This document shows, in pieces, positions 10,523 to 21,701 of a DNA stretch of 64,000 nucleotides; position 1 is the first letter of the stretch; every line of letters begins with the position of its first letter. The notes under the pieces were generated by a model, which saw only the letters and a list, made by a program, of their open reading frames with translations, was not told the DNA's origin and ran no database searches. The stretch spans positions 249,459,135 to 249,523,134 of the forward strand of contig NC_053037.3 in assembly GCF_002575655.3 (NCBI RefSeq). Reading direction: 5' to 3'. The stretch comes from Aegilops tauschii subsp. strangulata (taxonomy: Eukaryota > Streptophyta > Magnoliopsida > Poales > Poaceae). Position numbers and translations under genes: made by a program.

Positions 10523-10919
10523 CCAATAATAAGGTGACACAGCACCTAGAATAGCCTCTGGACGAAAGTTATGAAGTAGCATCTTGTATATTTCGTCCAA
10601 GGCTTCATGCACGCATTATGGTGGCTTCAACGTCCTGAAATCATCACTTGTAACTCCGTTCTTGTTCCCCATGCGCATGCCATCATCTCCATGCTTGTTC
10701 TTGCTCCAATGTTGATCCTTCTCAAAGCTAGGCCCTTCATTTGTAAGCAAAACAAATGTATCCAATTTAGGCAGCATCATATTCTCATGAACATTAGAAT
10801 CATTACCAAGAAACGAAAGTACCTGGTAATTTAATTGGCGTGCGCGAGCTCTAGTAATTGGTCCAGTATGTATAGCAGCAGGGGCTGTGGGTGTAACAAT
10901 GGTATTGATGTCCTCATCA
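10523..10919 (-). repeat. Element B 5' LTR, segment 2 (U3 side)
   Basis: It resumes exactly where segment 1 stopped, after the CTGGC duplication, and ends CCTCATCA, the reverse complement of the LTR start. The open tail frame is intact on the - strand. The next base, 10920, is Copia sequence, so this is the outer edge of B. Confidence 0.92.
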
Positions 10920-11355
10920 ATATGTTTCTTGTTTATGGAGGTCACAAAGAGCTTGTCGTAAATGGTTACGTTGATGCTAGCTTTCACACTGATCCAGATG
11001 ACTCTACGTAGGTGGAGCTGTTAGTCGGTGCAGTTCCAAGTAGAGCGTCATGGTGGGATCTACGTGTGAAGCGGAGTACATAGCTGCTTTGGAAGCAGCA
11101 CATGAAGGAGTCTGGATGAAGGAGTTCATATCCGATCTAGGTGTAATACCTAGTGCATTGGGTCCAATGAAAATCTTTTGTGACAATACTGGAGCAATTA
11201 CCTTAGCGAAGGAATCCAGATTTCACAAAAGAACCAAACACATCAAGAGATGCTTCAACTCCATCTGTGATCAAGTCAAGGAGGGAGACATAGAGATTTG
11301 CAAAATACATACGGATTTGAATGTGGCAGACCCGTTGACTAAGCCTCTTCCATGA
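10920..11355 (+). pseudogene. pol: RNase H end of Copia pol (element J)
   Basis: The 3' end of a Ty1/Copia polyprotein. Recognisable motifs are VYGG and YVDASF near the start, then CEAEYIA (from about 11066), CDNTGAITL, RTKHI and the C-terminal TDLNVADPLTKPLP before a stop at 11353-11355. Compared with D's matching region, roughly 40 bases are missing near 11010, between the DPDDS and GGA segments, which shifts the frame. The catalytic-domain residues on either side are kept. The upstream pol is separated by element B's insertion and is not in the window. Confidence 0.85.
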
Positions 11356-11442
11356 GCAAAACATGATCAGCACCAAGACTCCATGGGTGTTAGAATCATT
11401 ACAATGTAATCTATATTACTGACTCTAGTGCAAGTGGGAGAC

Positions 11443-11558
11443 TGAAGAAAATATGCCCTAGAGGCAATAATAAAGTTGTTATTTTATATTTCCTTATATC
11501 ATGATAATGTTAATTATTCATGCTAGAATTGTATTAACCGGAAATTTGATACATGTGT
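11443..11558 (+). repeat. Element J 3' LTR, first 116 bp
   Basis: It has the typical BARE/Angela LTR start (TGAAGAAAATATGCCCTAG) after a polypurine tract. It stops at 11558, where D's LTR begins. TGTGT (11554-11558) is the expected TSD of D; its partner lies beyond the right window edge. Confidence 0.85.
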
Positions 11559-12125
11559 TGTTGGAACGTAGTAATAAATCAAAAAATTGCCTACGTGTCA
11601 CCAAGATCAATCTAGGATATGCTAGTAACGAGAGAGAAGGAGTGCATCTTCATACCCTTGAAGATCGCTAAGCAGAAGCGTTACAATTACGCGGTTGATG
11701 GAGTCGTACTCACGACGATTCAAATCACGGAAGATCCAGTCCAAGCGTTGAACGAATGGCGCCTCCGCGTTCAACACACGTACAGCCCGGGGACGTATCC
11801 TTCCTCTTGATCCAGCAAGGGGAGAGAAGTTGAGGGAGAACTCTGGCAGCACGACGGCGTGGTGGTGGATCTCGTGGTTCTCCGGCAGAGCTTCGCTAAG
11901 CACTACAGAGGAGGAGGAGGAGAAGGGGGAGGGCTGCGCCAGGGGCAAGGGGTGCAGCTCCCTTGCACCTCCCCACTATATATACGGGTGGAGGGGGCTG
12001 GTTTCTTGCCCTCCAAATCCATTGGGGCGTTGGCAAAGGTGGGAGGAAAGAAATCCCATCCTTTCTCTTCCCCACCGATTTTTCTCCCCCCTTTTTACGG
12101 ATCTTGATCTTATCCCTTCGGGATA
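11559..12125 (-). repeat. Element D 3' LTR, segment a
   Basis: It starts TGTTGGAACGTAGTAATAAATC, cut here to the terminus TGTTGGAACGTAG, which is the reverse complement of a Copia LTR end. A CCACTATATATACGGG core promoter lies near 11970-11990. It ends with GGATA (12121-12125), the TSD of element E. Confidence 0.88.
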
Positions 12126-13035
12126 TGATAGAGGCAAAGGTGTCCCGTCTTTCGATGAGATGATGGATATCGCTTTGGTGGAAGTCGACTTTGACGATCC
12201 GACTACGAACGTGCGAGGACGTCGCGCCTTAGCAATCGCTAAACCAACTCCGAGAGGTTATCGACCACGCCGGAGCACGATCAACCTGACCACGAGGGTC
12301 TGTTTCCTGCGAGCAAACGAAGAACAAGCAAGAAACTGAGATTGCAATCTGGATATTGCGAATATAAGATGAAAGCTTTATTGATCAAGGTGGAGTTCTG
12401 TGACGCCTTTGTCTGGTCGCTGAACACAAACGAAGTACGCGAAGTTGCAGCTATGGCGAACTTTTAATCAAAACAAAACCCAAAGTCTAAACGACGCCCT
12501 AAGGGCTGTATATATGGAGGAAGAGGGGGGGAATTTCGTGGCCCTTGAGGAAGGGGTCCGAAACCAACCCTATCTCTTGTTTCCCCACACATACGGACTC
12601 TAAAAACAGCCTATACTGATGTATTTCGAAATTACATGGGCCTGGCCCAATAATAAGGTGACGCAGCACCTAGAATAGCCTCTGGACGAAAGTTATGAAG
12701 TAGCATCTTGTATATTTCGTCCAAGGTTTCATGCACGCATTATGGTGGCTTCAACGTCTTGAAATCATCACTTGTAACTCCGTTCTTGTTCCCCATGCGC
12801 ATGCCATCATCTCCATGCTTGTTCTTGCTCCAATGTTCATCCTTCTCAAAGCTAGGCCCTTCATTTGTAAGCAAAACAAATGTATCCAATTTAGGCAGCA
12901 TCATATTCTCATGAACATTAGAATCATTACCAAGAAACAAAAGTACCTGGTAATTTAATTGGCGTGCGCGAGCTCTAGTAATTGGTCCAGTATGTATAGC
13001 AGCAGGGGCTGTGGGTGGTATTGATGTCCTCATCA
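12126..13035 (-). repeat. Element E 3' LTR (910 bp)
   Basis: It runs from CCTCATCA at 13035 (LTR start on this strand) to TGATAGAGG at 12126. Compared with E's 5' LTR it lacks eight bases (TAACAATG on the + strand) near 13017-13020, in the part that should encode the Pol tail. A polypurine tract (G-run, + strand CCCCCCCTTCTTG) abuts it at 13036-13050. Confidence 0.93.
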
Positions 13036-16000
13036 TCCCCCCCTTCTTGAAATGAAGTCGTCCTCGACGGAAGCTCATCTTCCTCACCCAAATAAGGCTT
13101 CAAATCTGCAATGTTAAAAGTGGGACTAACCCCAAAATCTGCAGGCAGCTCAAGTTTATATGCATTATCATTTATTTTCTCTAACACCTTAAAAGGACCA
13201 TCAGCACGTGGCATTAGCTTTGATTTGCGCAAATCAGGAAATCTATCCTTACGCAAATGTAACCAAACAAGATCTCCAGGTGCAAACACAACATGTTTTC
13301 TACCCTTATCTCCAGCAAGTTTATATTTAGCATTCATACGCTCAATGTTTTCCTTAGTTAACTCATGCATTTTTAAGATCAATTCAGCACGTTGTTTAGC
13401 ATCAAAATTAACCTTCTCCGAAGATGGAAGAGGCAACAAATCAATAGGTGCACGAGGTAGGAAACCATACACAATTTCAAAAGGGCACATCTTAGTAGTA
13501 GAATGCAATGAACGATTATAAGCAAACTCAATATGAGGCAAGCATTCTTCCCACATTTTCTTATTATTCTTCAAAACAGCCCTAAGCATAGTAGACAATG
13601 TTCTATTGACTACTTCAGTTTGTCCATCAGTTTGGGGGTGACAAGTAGTACTAAAAAGCAGTTTAGTCCCCAACTTAGCCCATAAACATCTCCAAAAGTG
13701 GCTAAGAAATTTAGTATCACGATCTGAAACAATAGTATTTGGCACGCCATGCAAACGAATAATTTCACGGAAGAACAAATCAGCAACATTAACAGCATCA
13801 TCGCTTTTATGACATGGTATAAAGTGTGCCATTTTTGAGAATCTATCCACGACAACAAATATGCTATCCCTCCCCTTCTTTGTTCGAGGTAAACCTAAAA
13901 CAAAGTCCATAGATATATCCTCCCAAGGAACACTAGGTACAGGCAAAGGCATATATAAACCATGAGGATTGAGTCGTGACTTAGCTTTTTGACATGTAGT
14001 GCAGCGAGCAACAAAACGCTCAACATCCCGTCTCATCTTTGGCCAAAAGAAATGTGTAGCAAGTACGTCCTCTGTCTTCTTCACGCCAAAGTGTCCCATT
14101 AATCCTCCGCCATGCGCCTCCTGCAACAACAAAAGACGAAGAGAGCTAGCTGGAATGCATAGCTTGTTAGCACGGAACACAAATCCATCATTAACGACAA
14201 ACTTGTTCCAGGTTCTTCCTTCTTTACAATTCTGCAATACATCTTTAAAATCAGCATCATGCACATATTGATCTTTGATGGTCTCCAAACCAAATATTTT
14301 GAAGTCAAGTTGTGAAAGCATAGTATAGCGACGAGACAATGCATCAGCAATAACATTTTCTTTACCCTTCTTGTGTTTAATGACATAAGGGAAAGTTTCA
14401 ATGAATTCAACCCATTTAGCATGTCTACGATTCAGTTTAGCTTGACTTTTAATATGTTTCAAAGATTCATGATCAGAATGTATAACAAATTCTTTGGGCC
14501 ATAAATAATGTTGCCATGTTTCTAAAGTCCGAACAAGAGCATATAGTTCTTTATCATAAGTAGAATAATTCAGACTAGGCCCACTCAATTTTTCAGAAAA
14601 GTATGCAACAGGTTTGCCATCTTGTAATAACACACCTCCTAATCCAATGCCACTAGCATCACATTCAAGCTCAAAAGTCTTATTAAAATCAGGAAGTTGG
14701 AGTAAAGGAGCATGTGTCAACTTATCTTTCAATACCGTGAAGGCTTCTTCCTGTGCGGTACCCCAAACAAAAGGCACATCCTTCTTTGTAAGCTCGTTGA
14801 GAGGTGCAGCAATGGTGCTAAAATCTCTCATAAAACGCCTATAGAAACCAGCGAGTCCAAGAAAACTCCGCACTTGTGTGACCGTTTTGGGCTGCGGCCA
14901 ACTCTCAATAGCTTCAATCTTGGCTTTATCAACTTCAATTCCCTGTGGAGTAACAACATAGCCAAGAAAAGATACTCGGTCGGTGCAAAAGGTGCACTTC
15001 CCAAGGTTACCAAACAAACGTGCATCACGTAGAGCAATAAAAACAGCACGTAAATGTTCCAAATGTTCTTCCAAAGATTTGCTATAAATCAGTATATCAT
15101 CAAAATAGACTACCACAAATCGTCCAATGAAAGCTCGTAAAACTTCGTTCATTAGTCTCATGAAAGTACTAGGTGCATTAGTTAACCCAAAAGGCATGAC
15201 TAACCACTCATATAAACCAAACTTAGTTTTAAAGGCAGTTTTCCATTCATCTCCCAATTTCATACGAATTTGATGGTATCCACTACGCAAATCAACTTTG
15301 GAGAATATTGTAGAGCCACTCAATTCATCAAGCATATCATCTAGCCTAGGAATAGGATGACGATAACGAATAGTAATATTATTAATGCCTCTACAATCAA
15401 CACACATACACGACGTACCATCCTTTTTAGGCACGAGTATAATAGGAACAGCACAAGGACTAAGAGATTCGCGTATATAACCTTTGTCAAGCAGCTCCTG
15501 TACTTGACGCATAATCTCCTTCGTCTCCTCTGGATTGGTACGGTATGGTGCACGGTTGGGTAGCGATGCACCGGGAATTAAGTCAATTTGATGCTCAATC
15601 CCTCGAATAGGTGGTAATCCCGGTGGCACGTCTTGTGGGAAGACGTCAGCGAACTCCTGCAAAATGTTAGTGACAGCAGGGGGCAAAGAGGAAGGCACGT
15701 CCTCGAATGAAAATAATGCCTCTTTGCACACAAAAGCATAGCAAACAGATTTGTGGAAATCTAGTTCATCAATATCAGATTTTGTGGCAAGTAAACATGC
15801 ACTTTTCAATTTAATTTCAGAAACAACACTAGATGGTTTATTATTAGGTTTCATTTGTTGCTCAAATTCCTTTGCCACAATCTGATTTTCACTCTTATTT
15901 TTCTCCTGTTTTGCTTTATTAGCTCTATTAATGTCATCTTTCAAAATGGAATCAGGAGTCATAGGAAGCAAAGTAATATTTTTATCCTTATGAACAAGAG

Positions 16001-17855
16001 TATACTGATTGTTTCTACCATGGTGTACAGAATTTTTATCAAATTGCCATGGTCTACCTAGTAATAAGGAACATGCTTGCATGGGTACCACATCACAATC
16101 AACATAATCAGCATATGTAGATATACTAAAATGCACACGAACGGTACGTGTTACCTTAACCTTGCCGCTGTTGTTGAACCATTGGATGTAGTAAGGATGT
16201 GGATGTGGTCTTGTGGTGAGAGATAGCTTCTCCACCATCTCCATGCTAGCCAAGTTGTTACAGCTCCCTCCATCGATGATGACGCGAACAGAACGTTCCT
16301 TCACAACTCCCTTTGTATGGAACAAATTATGCCTCTGATTTTGCTCTGCTTGTGTGACCTGCACACTCAAAACACGTTGAGCAACTAAACATTCATACCT
16401 GTCAGCGTCTTCAGGAGCCATGTATTGCGTCTCATTTTCAGAATCATCTCCACCATGTTCTTCACGTGTAATAAGAGCCAAAGTCTCCTCATCATAGTCA
16501 CTAGCAGACTCATACCCACCATCCTCAGTAGCAATCATGACACGCTGAGATTTGCATTCTCTCGCAAAATGTCCTCTTCCCTTACAACGACGACAAATAA
16601 TATCACTTGTGTGCCCTGTCGATGCCATGGAAGAAGAAGAGCTCTGCGCAGGCCCGGCAGGCGTGCTCTTGGCAGAGAGTGGTGGTTGTGCCTGCTTTCT
16701 TGTATCACGGCTGGAGGTGGCACCTGATGGAGGTGATGGTGAAGTGGAAGTAGAAGATGCACGCGGTGTCCATGATGAAGGTCGACCTGCAGAAAAGTTA
16801 GTTCGCGCCAATGGCTGTCGATCCTGCACTTCACGTTCAGCTTTACAAGCAAGATGGAATAAACGAGTGATATTATTATAATCCTTATACTCTAGAATGG
16901 TCTGAATCTCTTTATTTAATCCACCCATAAAACGTGCAAGCATAGCTTCATTCTCCTCAACAATACCACATCTAATCATGCCAGTTTGTAATTCCTGATA
17001 ATATTCTTCTACAGAATTTTTCCCTTGTCTTAAACGCTGCAATTTTTGAAGTAATTCACGTTGATAATATGGTGGAACCCAACGAGTACGCATAGCAGTT
17101 TTCAAAGCAGCCCAAGTAGTTGGAACAGGATATAATCTACAATGTTCAGACCACCAAACACATGCAAAGCTAGTGAAAGCACAAACAGCAGCAGGAACAC
17201 GTCTCTCCTCAGGATATTGTAAACATGTAAATCGTTGTTCAGTTTCTAACTCCCAAGTAAGATATATATCAGGAACATATCTACCCTCAAATGGTGGAAT
17301 ATTCAATTTCAGTTTAGGGAGATGGTCATGATCTCGTACCTGAGGTGGTGGTACCGGCCTACCGTTGCGAATATATACCTGAGGTCGACCTGCTGGTGGT
17401 GGTGCTGGTGGCTGCACGTAGTTCTGATTTTGATCAACCTCATCCTCATAATCGCCCGCATAATCGTCATCCTCCTCAGCCGCCGCAGGAGCAGGAGCCA
17501 AAGAAGCATCAACAGTAGGTGCAGCAGCACCCGAATTTTGACCAATCTCAATTGGAATGCGCTGTGCCCGTCCCACTTGATTTGGAAGGCGGCGTTGGAG
17601 ATGTGGTTGTTGTTGTTGTAGAGGTGCGACATGTGCAGCCGGTGGTGGTTGGGGAAGACGCTTGAGTAATTCAGTAAACTTGTTATCCAGCTTTGTCTCG
17701 AACGACTTCTCCACGGCATCTATCTTCTCCATAGCCTCTTCAAATCTGTTTAGCACATCTCCCACCTGGCCACTCATCATTTGCTGAAATTTATCATGCA
17801 ACTCCTTGTTCGTCATGTTCTCCCAATCAGTCTCATCGGCTTGTGAACCTGCCAT
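12975..17855 (-). CDS. gag-pol: Gag-Pol polyprotein of element E, about 1626 aa, tail truncated
   Basis: An uninterrupted frame closely matching element A over gag, CCHC knuckle ([14 protein letters not shown]), IDGGS protease, YFDD reverse transcriptase, RNase H, DDE integrase and GPY/F-like module. The start is the ATG at 17855 in the conserved CCATGG context. All catalytic motifs seen in A are kept. The 8-bp deletion in the 3' LTR shifts the frame right after DEDINT, so the LTR-encoded tail of about 100 residues is replaced by a short unrelated end. One change lies beside RT motif A ([10 protein letters not shown], Arg to Cys relative to A). The enzymes may be functional; whether the missing tail matters is unknown. 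Confidence 0.9.
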   Translation of the reverse strand: MAGSQADETDWENMTNKELHDKFQQMMSGQVGDVLNRFEEAMEKIDAVEKSFETKLDNKFTELLKRLPQPPPAAHVAPLQQQQPHLQRRLPNQVGRAQRIPIEIGQNSGAAAPTVDASLAPAPAAAEEDDDYAGDYEDEVDQNQNYVQPPAPPPAGRPQVYIRNGRPVPPPQVRDHDHLPKLKLNIPPFEGRYVPDIYLTWELETEQRFTCLQYPEERRVPAAVCAFTSFACVWWSEHCRLYPVPTTWAALKTAMRTRWVPPYYQRELLQKLQRLRQGKNSVEEYYQELQTGMIRCGIVEENEAMLARFMGGLNKEIQTILEYKDYNNITRLFHLACKAEREVQDRQPLARTNFSAGRPSSWTPRASSTSTSPSPPSGATSSRDTRKQAQPPLSAKSTPAGPAQSSSSSMASTGHTSDIICRRCKGRGHFARECKSQRVMIATEDGGYESASDYDEETLALITREEHGGDDSENETQYMAPEDADRYECLVAQRVLSVQVTQAEQNQRHNLFHTKGVVKERSVRVIIDGGSCNNLASMEMVEKLSLTTRPHPHPYYIQWFNNSGKVKVTRTVRVHFSISTYADYVDCDVVPMQACSLLLGRPWQFDKNSVHHGRNNQYTLVHKDKNITLLPMTPDSILKDDINRANKAKQEKNKSENQIVAKEFEQQMKPNNKPSSVVSEIKLKSACLLATKSDIDELDFHKSVCYAFVCKEALFSFEDVPSSLPPAVTNILQEFADVFPQDVPPGLPPIRGIEHQIDLIPGASLPNRAPYRTNPEETKEIMRQVQELLDKGYIRESLSPCAVPIILVPKKDGTSCMCVDCRGINNITIRYRHPIPRLDDMLDELSGSTIFSKVDLRSGYHQIRMKLGDEWKTAFKTKFGLYEWLVMPFGLTNAPSTFMRLMNEVLRAFIGRFVVVYFDDILIYSKSLEEHLEHLRAVFIALRDARLFGNLGKCTFCTDRVSFLGYVVTPQGIEVDKAKIEAIESWPQPKTVTQVRSFLGLAGFYRRFMRDFSTIAAPLNELTKKDVPFVWGTAQEEAFTVLKDKLTHAPLLQLPDFNKTFELECDASGIGLGGVLLQDGKPVAYFSEKLSGPSLNYSTYDKELYALVRTLETWQHYLWPKEFVIHSDHESLKHIKSQAKLNRRHAKWVEFIETFPYVIKHKKGKENVIADALSRRYTMLSQLDFKIFGLETIKDQYVHDADFKDVLQNCKEGRTWNKFVVNDGFVFRANKLCIPASSLRLLLLQEAHGGGLMGHFGVKKTEDVLATHFFWPKMRRDVERFVARCTTCQKAKSRLNPHGLYMPLPVPSVPWEDISMDFVLGLPRTKKGRDSIFVVVDRFSKMAHFIPCHKSDDAVNVADLFFREIIRLHGVPNTIVSDRDTKFLSHFWRCLWAKLGTKLLFSTTCHPQTDGQTEVVNRTLSTMLRAVLKNNKKMWEECLPHIEFAYNRSLHSTTKMCPFEIVYGFLPRAPIDLLPLPSSEKVNFDAKQRAELILKMHELTKENIERMNAKYKLAGDKGRKHVVFAPGDLVWLHLRKDRFPDLRKSKLMPRADGPFKVLEKINDNAYKLELPADFGVSPTFNIADLKPYLGEEDELPSRTTSFQEGGDDEDINTTHSPCCYTYWTNY

Positions 17856-19067
17856 GGTTAGCAGCAAAAGAAACACAAAAGAATATGATCCTGCAGACTA
17901 CTAGAAGTGGTGGTGATGGTGGTGTGTCACAAAACCTTCAAGCGAATCTCAAATTCTTACCAGTTCTTACCCAGCAGCAGGTGGTGATCGGCAACCGTTG
18001 TAGTCAAAAACTCTCAAAGCTTGGATATAGCGATTACCAGGAAGAGTCAAACGCATGATGTAGACTTATGTGGAGCTGGGAAGGCTTATAATATGGTAGC
18101 AAAATGGTAAGCAATAATCAATTCAGAGATGCAAAGTTGAATAAACGCTCAACGACGGTACTGTGCTGGTCCTAGGCAAGACCGTGCTAGAGACGCGAGC
18201 CTAGAACACTAACAAAATCACGGCGCTGCACGTAAACAAGGGAAAAGCACACTCTGGAATTTTTTTTTCGCTCTTTTTTTTGCGCTCTTTTTTTTTGCGC
18301 TCCTCTTTTTTTTTTTTGCGAAAAATCACTATAATGGCGAGTGTCTCAAAACTCTTCCCAGGTCAAACTGACAGGATGGGCACAAAATTTTTTGACTATT
18401 TTTTTTTCGGAAATCAGGGCAGCGACGACGAAAAAGTGCGACAAAAAATCACTATGATGGCGAGTGTCTCAAAACACTACCCGGGGCCTAAAAATAGGAT
18501 AGGGAAAAAATATTTTTGGTTGTCGAATTTTTTTTTCCGAGACCTACTCAGGCAAGGAAACACGAAACGGAAAATATATGGATCTCTAAAACCAACCGAA
18601 TATGAAAAGAACTCGGATTGGTGGTGGATATATGGCGGTAGGATATGGCAGCGGTGGTGGTATATGGTAGCGGTAGTGGTATATGGATACAGATCGGTGG
18701 TGGTATATGGATACGGATTGGTGGTGGTATATGGATACGGATGCAAAGCGGTGGCGGATAAGCAATGGTGGTAGATGGCAAGGCGATGATGATGGTGCGG
18801 CGGCGGCGTGACAACTTATGACCAGAACTCGAAACTCTAAAAGACTAGGCTCTAAGACCAGCAACTTGACACGACGATGCAACCGCAAATTCAACAAAGC
18901 AAAAACCCTAAAAAGATTATGCAAAGGCTCAGATTGGTTCGGATATGATGAACTAACCCTAATTTTTTTGTGGCTTTTTCGTGGACTGTAGGTATGAAGA
19001 ACAGACTCGATCTAAACTATGAAAAACTGTAAAATCCCACCGAGCAACCTGGAAATCTGATACCACT
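17856..19067 (-). other. Leader and primer site of element E
   Basis: This leader is of the same type as A's: GGATATGG-type degenerate repeats (about 18600-18770), the GGCGAGTGTCTCAAAAC duplication (about 18336-18353 and 18459-18476) and poly-T runs near 18250-18320. The tRNA-iMet primer site (about 19055-19064) is intact. The family hairpin has one mismatched pair here. Confidence 0.8.
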
Positions 19068-19985
19068 TGATAGAGGCAAAGGTGTCCCGTCTTTCGATGA
19101 GATGATGGATATCGCTTTGGTGGAAGTCGACTTTGACGATCCGACTACGAACGTGCGAGGACGTCGCGCCTTAGCAATCGCTAAACCAACTCCGAGAGGT
19201 TATCGACCACGCCGGAGCACGATCAACCTGACCACGAGGGTCTGTTTCCTGCGAGCAAACGAAGAACAAGCAAGAAACTGAGATTGCAATCTGGATATTG
19301 CGAATATAAGATGAAAGCTTTATTGATCAAGGTGGAGTTCTGTGACGCCTTTGTCTGGTCGCTGAACACAAACGAAGTACGCGAAGTTGCAGCTATGGCG
19401 AACTTTTAATCAAAACAAAACCCAAAGTCTAAACGACGCCCTAAGGGCTGTATATATGGAGGAAGAGGGGGGGAATTTCGTGGCCCTTGAGGAAGGGGTC
19501 CGAAACCAACCCTATCTCTTGTTTCCCCACACATACGGACTCTAAACAACAGCCTATACTGATGTATTTCGAAATTACATGGGCCTGGCCCAATAATAAG
19601 GTGACGCAGCACCTAGAATAGCCTCTGGACGAAAGTTATGAAGTAGCATCTTGTATATTTCGTCCAAGGTTTCATGCACGCATTATGGTGGCTTCAACGT
19701 CTTGAAATCATCACTTGTAACATCGTTCTTGTTCCGCATGCGCATGCCATCATCTCCATGCTTGTTCTTGCTCCAATGTTCATCCTTCTCAAAGCTAGGC
19801 CCTTCATTTGTAAGCAAAACAAATGTATCCAATTTAGGCAGCATCATATTCTCATGAATATTAGAATCATTACCAAGAAACGAAAGTACCTGGTAATTTA
19901 ATTGGCGTGCGCGAGCTCTATAATTGGTCCAGTATGTATAGCAGCAGGGGCTGTGGGTGTAACAATGGTATTGATGTCCTCATCA
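19068..19985 (-). repeat. Element E 5' LTR (918 bp)
   Basis: A full-length LTR ending at 19985 and followed by the TSD GGATA (19986-19990). It has its own one-base deletion near 19920 in the tail-coding part (CTCTATAATT versus CTCTAGTAATT), independent of the 3' LTR's 8-bp loss. Confidence 0.93.
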
Positions 19986-19990
19986 GGATA

Positions 19991-20079
19991 TGATCTTATT
20001 CCTTCTAAGGGGGGATCTTGGTGCGCCTTGACCAGGGGTGTGGGGTCTTGCCCCCACTACCCACGTTCATGTGGGTCCC
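19991..20079 (-). repeat. Element D 3' LTR, segment b (89 bp)
   Basis: A short island of D's LTR between insertions E and K. It is bounded by E's TSD on the left and K's TSD GTCCC (20075-20079) on the right. It carries no separate feature. Confidence 0.85.
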
Positions 20080-21595
20080 TGATACGTCCATTTTGCATCA
20101 TGTTTTCTTACTGTTATTTATAATGTTTTTATACATAATAATGCTTTTTGGGGTAATTCTAATGCATTTTCTCTCATAATTTGCAAGGTACACACCAAGA
20201 GGGAGAATTCTGGCAGCTGGAAATCTGGACTTGAAAAAGCTACGTCAGGCTACCTATTCTGCACAACTCCAAACAATTTGAACCTTCACGGAGAATTTTT
20301 ATGGAATATTTAAGGAATATTGGAGCCAATAACTACCAGAGGGGGCCCACCAGGTGGGCACAACCCACCTGGGTGCGCTAGGGAGCCCAGGTGCGCCCTG
20401 GTGGGTTGTACCCTCCTCAGCCCACCTCCGATGCCATCTTCTGGTATATAAGTCATTTTGACCTAGGAAAAATAAGGGGAGGACATTCGGGACGAAGCGC
20501 CGCCGCCTCGAGGCGGAACTTGGGCAGGATCACTTTTGCTCTCCGGTGGAGCGATTCTGTCGGGGGAACTTCCCTCCCAGAGGGGGGATCATCGTCATCA
20601 TCATCACCAACAACTCTCCCATCTTGGGGAGGGCCATCTTCATCAACATCTTCACAGCACCAACTCCTCTCAAACCCTAGTTCATCTCTTGCATTCAATC
20701 TTTGTATCAAAACTATAGATTGGTGTCCATGGGTGACTAGTAGTGTTGATTACATCTTGTAATTGATTACTATATGGTTTATTTGGTGGAATATTATATG
20801 TTCAGATCCATTATGCTATTCAATACCCCTCTGATCTTGAGCATATTTATCATTTGTGAGTAGTTACTTTCGTTCTTGAGGTCACGGGAGAAATCATGTT
20901 GCAAGTAATCATGTGAACCTGATATGTGTTCGATATTTTGATGGTATGTATGTTGCCATTCTCTTAGTGGTGTCATGTGAACATCGACTACATGACACTT
21001 CACCATATTTGGGCCTAAGGGAATGCATTGTGGAGTAGTAAATAGATGGTGGGTTGCGAGGGTGACAGAAACTTAAACCCCAGTTTATGCACTATTCCGT
21101 AAGGGGCCGATTGGATCCTAGAGTTTAATGCTATGGTTAGAATTTATTCTTAATACTTTTCTCGTAGTTGCAGATGCTTGCGGGAGGGTTAATCATAAGT
21201 AGGAGGTTTGTTCAAGTAAGAACAACACCTAAGCACCGGTCCACCCACATATCAAATTATCAAAGTGGCAAACATAAATCAAACCAACATGACGAAACTG
21301 ACTAGATGAAATTCCCGTGTACCCTCAAGAACGCTTTGCTTGTTATAAGAGACTGTTTTGGCCTGTCCTTTGTCTAAAAAGGATTGGGCTACCTTGTTGC
21401 ATACTTATTGTTACTATGGTTACTTGCTTGTTACAAATTATCTTGCTATCAAACTACTCGCGACTTACAGTTTCAGCACTTGCAGACATTACCTTACTGA
21501 AAACTACTCGTCATTTCCTTCTGCTCCTCGTTGGGTTTGACACTCTTACTTATCAAAAAGAGCTACAATTGATCCCCTATACTTGTGGGTCATCA
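20080..21595 (+). repeat. Element K 5' LTR (1516 bp)
   Basis: A complete LTR. GGTATATAAG near 20442-20451 is a plausible core promoter. A GC-rich part (20340-20660) holds a perfect hairpin. Compared with the 3' LTR it keeps about 534 bp (roughly 20741-21274) that the other copy has lost. Confidence 0.9.
20350..20372 (+). other. Perfect hairpin in K LTR
   Basis: CCAGGTGGG and CCCACCTGG are perfect 9-bp arms around the loop CACAA. The same 23 bases recur as a reverse complement at 34392-34414 in K's internal region. Confidence 0.7.
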
Positions 21596-21606
21596 AGGCA
21601 ATTTTC

Positions 21607-21624
21607 TGGCGCCGTTGCCGGGGA
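21607..21624 (+). other. Primer-binding site of element K (tRNA-Asp type)
   Basis: TGGCGCCGTTGCCGGGGA lies 11 bases after the LTR end. This is the tRNA-Asp-type site of Athila/Tat-type plant Gypsy elements. Confidence 0.85.
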
Positions 21625-21701
21625 GTGAAGCACCTTTGGTAAGTGGAATTCAGTAAGGAAACATTTATATAGTGTGCTGAAATTTATTGTCACTTGTTAC
21701 T

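Larger units (their letters stand above)
170..10919 (-). mobile_element. Element B: CRM-like Gypsy element, interrupted by A
   Basis: Reading on the - strand, the element starts at 10919 (TGATGAGGAC terminus) and has a complete 5' LTR split in two by element A. The leader and the 5' part of gag follow, cut off at 170 by element C. The two LTR pieces (10523-10919 and 2131-2651) sum to 918 bp, the family's normal LTR length. The 3' part and 3' LTR lie outside the window. B sits inside the Copia remnant J, whose sequence resumes at 10920. LTR and leader group it with element H rather than with A and E. Confidence 0.88.
10920..11558 (+). mobile_element. Element J: Copia (BARE/Angela-like) 3' remnant
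   Basis: This fragment has the end of a Copia RNase H domain, a short 3' untranslated part, a polypurine tract (about 11428-11442, GCAAGTGGGAGAC) and the first 116 bp of the 3' LTR (TGAAGAAAATATGCCC start at 11443). Element B cuts it on the left and element D on the right. It is the outermost host in the window, and its remainder lies outside on both sides. Confidence 0.85.
12126..19985 (-). mobile_element. Element E: near-intact CRM-like Gypsy retrotransposon
   Basis: This is a complete - strand element of 7,860 bp with TSD GGATA (12121-12125 and 19986-19990), LTRs of 910 bp (3') and 918 bp (5'), primer site, leader, gag-pol and polypurine tract. The LTRs differ by about five substitutions, two 1-bp indels and one 8-bp indel, so it is young but older than A. 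It belongs to the A leader subtype. It is inserted in D's 3' LTR. Confidence 0.93.

Noticed and set aside
10607..10834. Antisense frame of about 75 aa repeated in every CRM-like LTR (also near 2737, 9680, 12731, 19674, 23296, 30176)
   Set aside because: It is the exact antisense of the Pol tail coding sequence, and its openness follows from conservation of that frame.
20391..20762. Ser-rich frame in K's 5' LTR (also 37171-37620 in the 3' LTR) as a gene
   Set aside because: It lies across the LTR's promoter/R region, is Ser/His repeat-like from CATCATCAT runs, and is not kept intact between the two LTRs.
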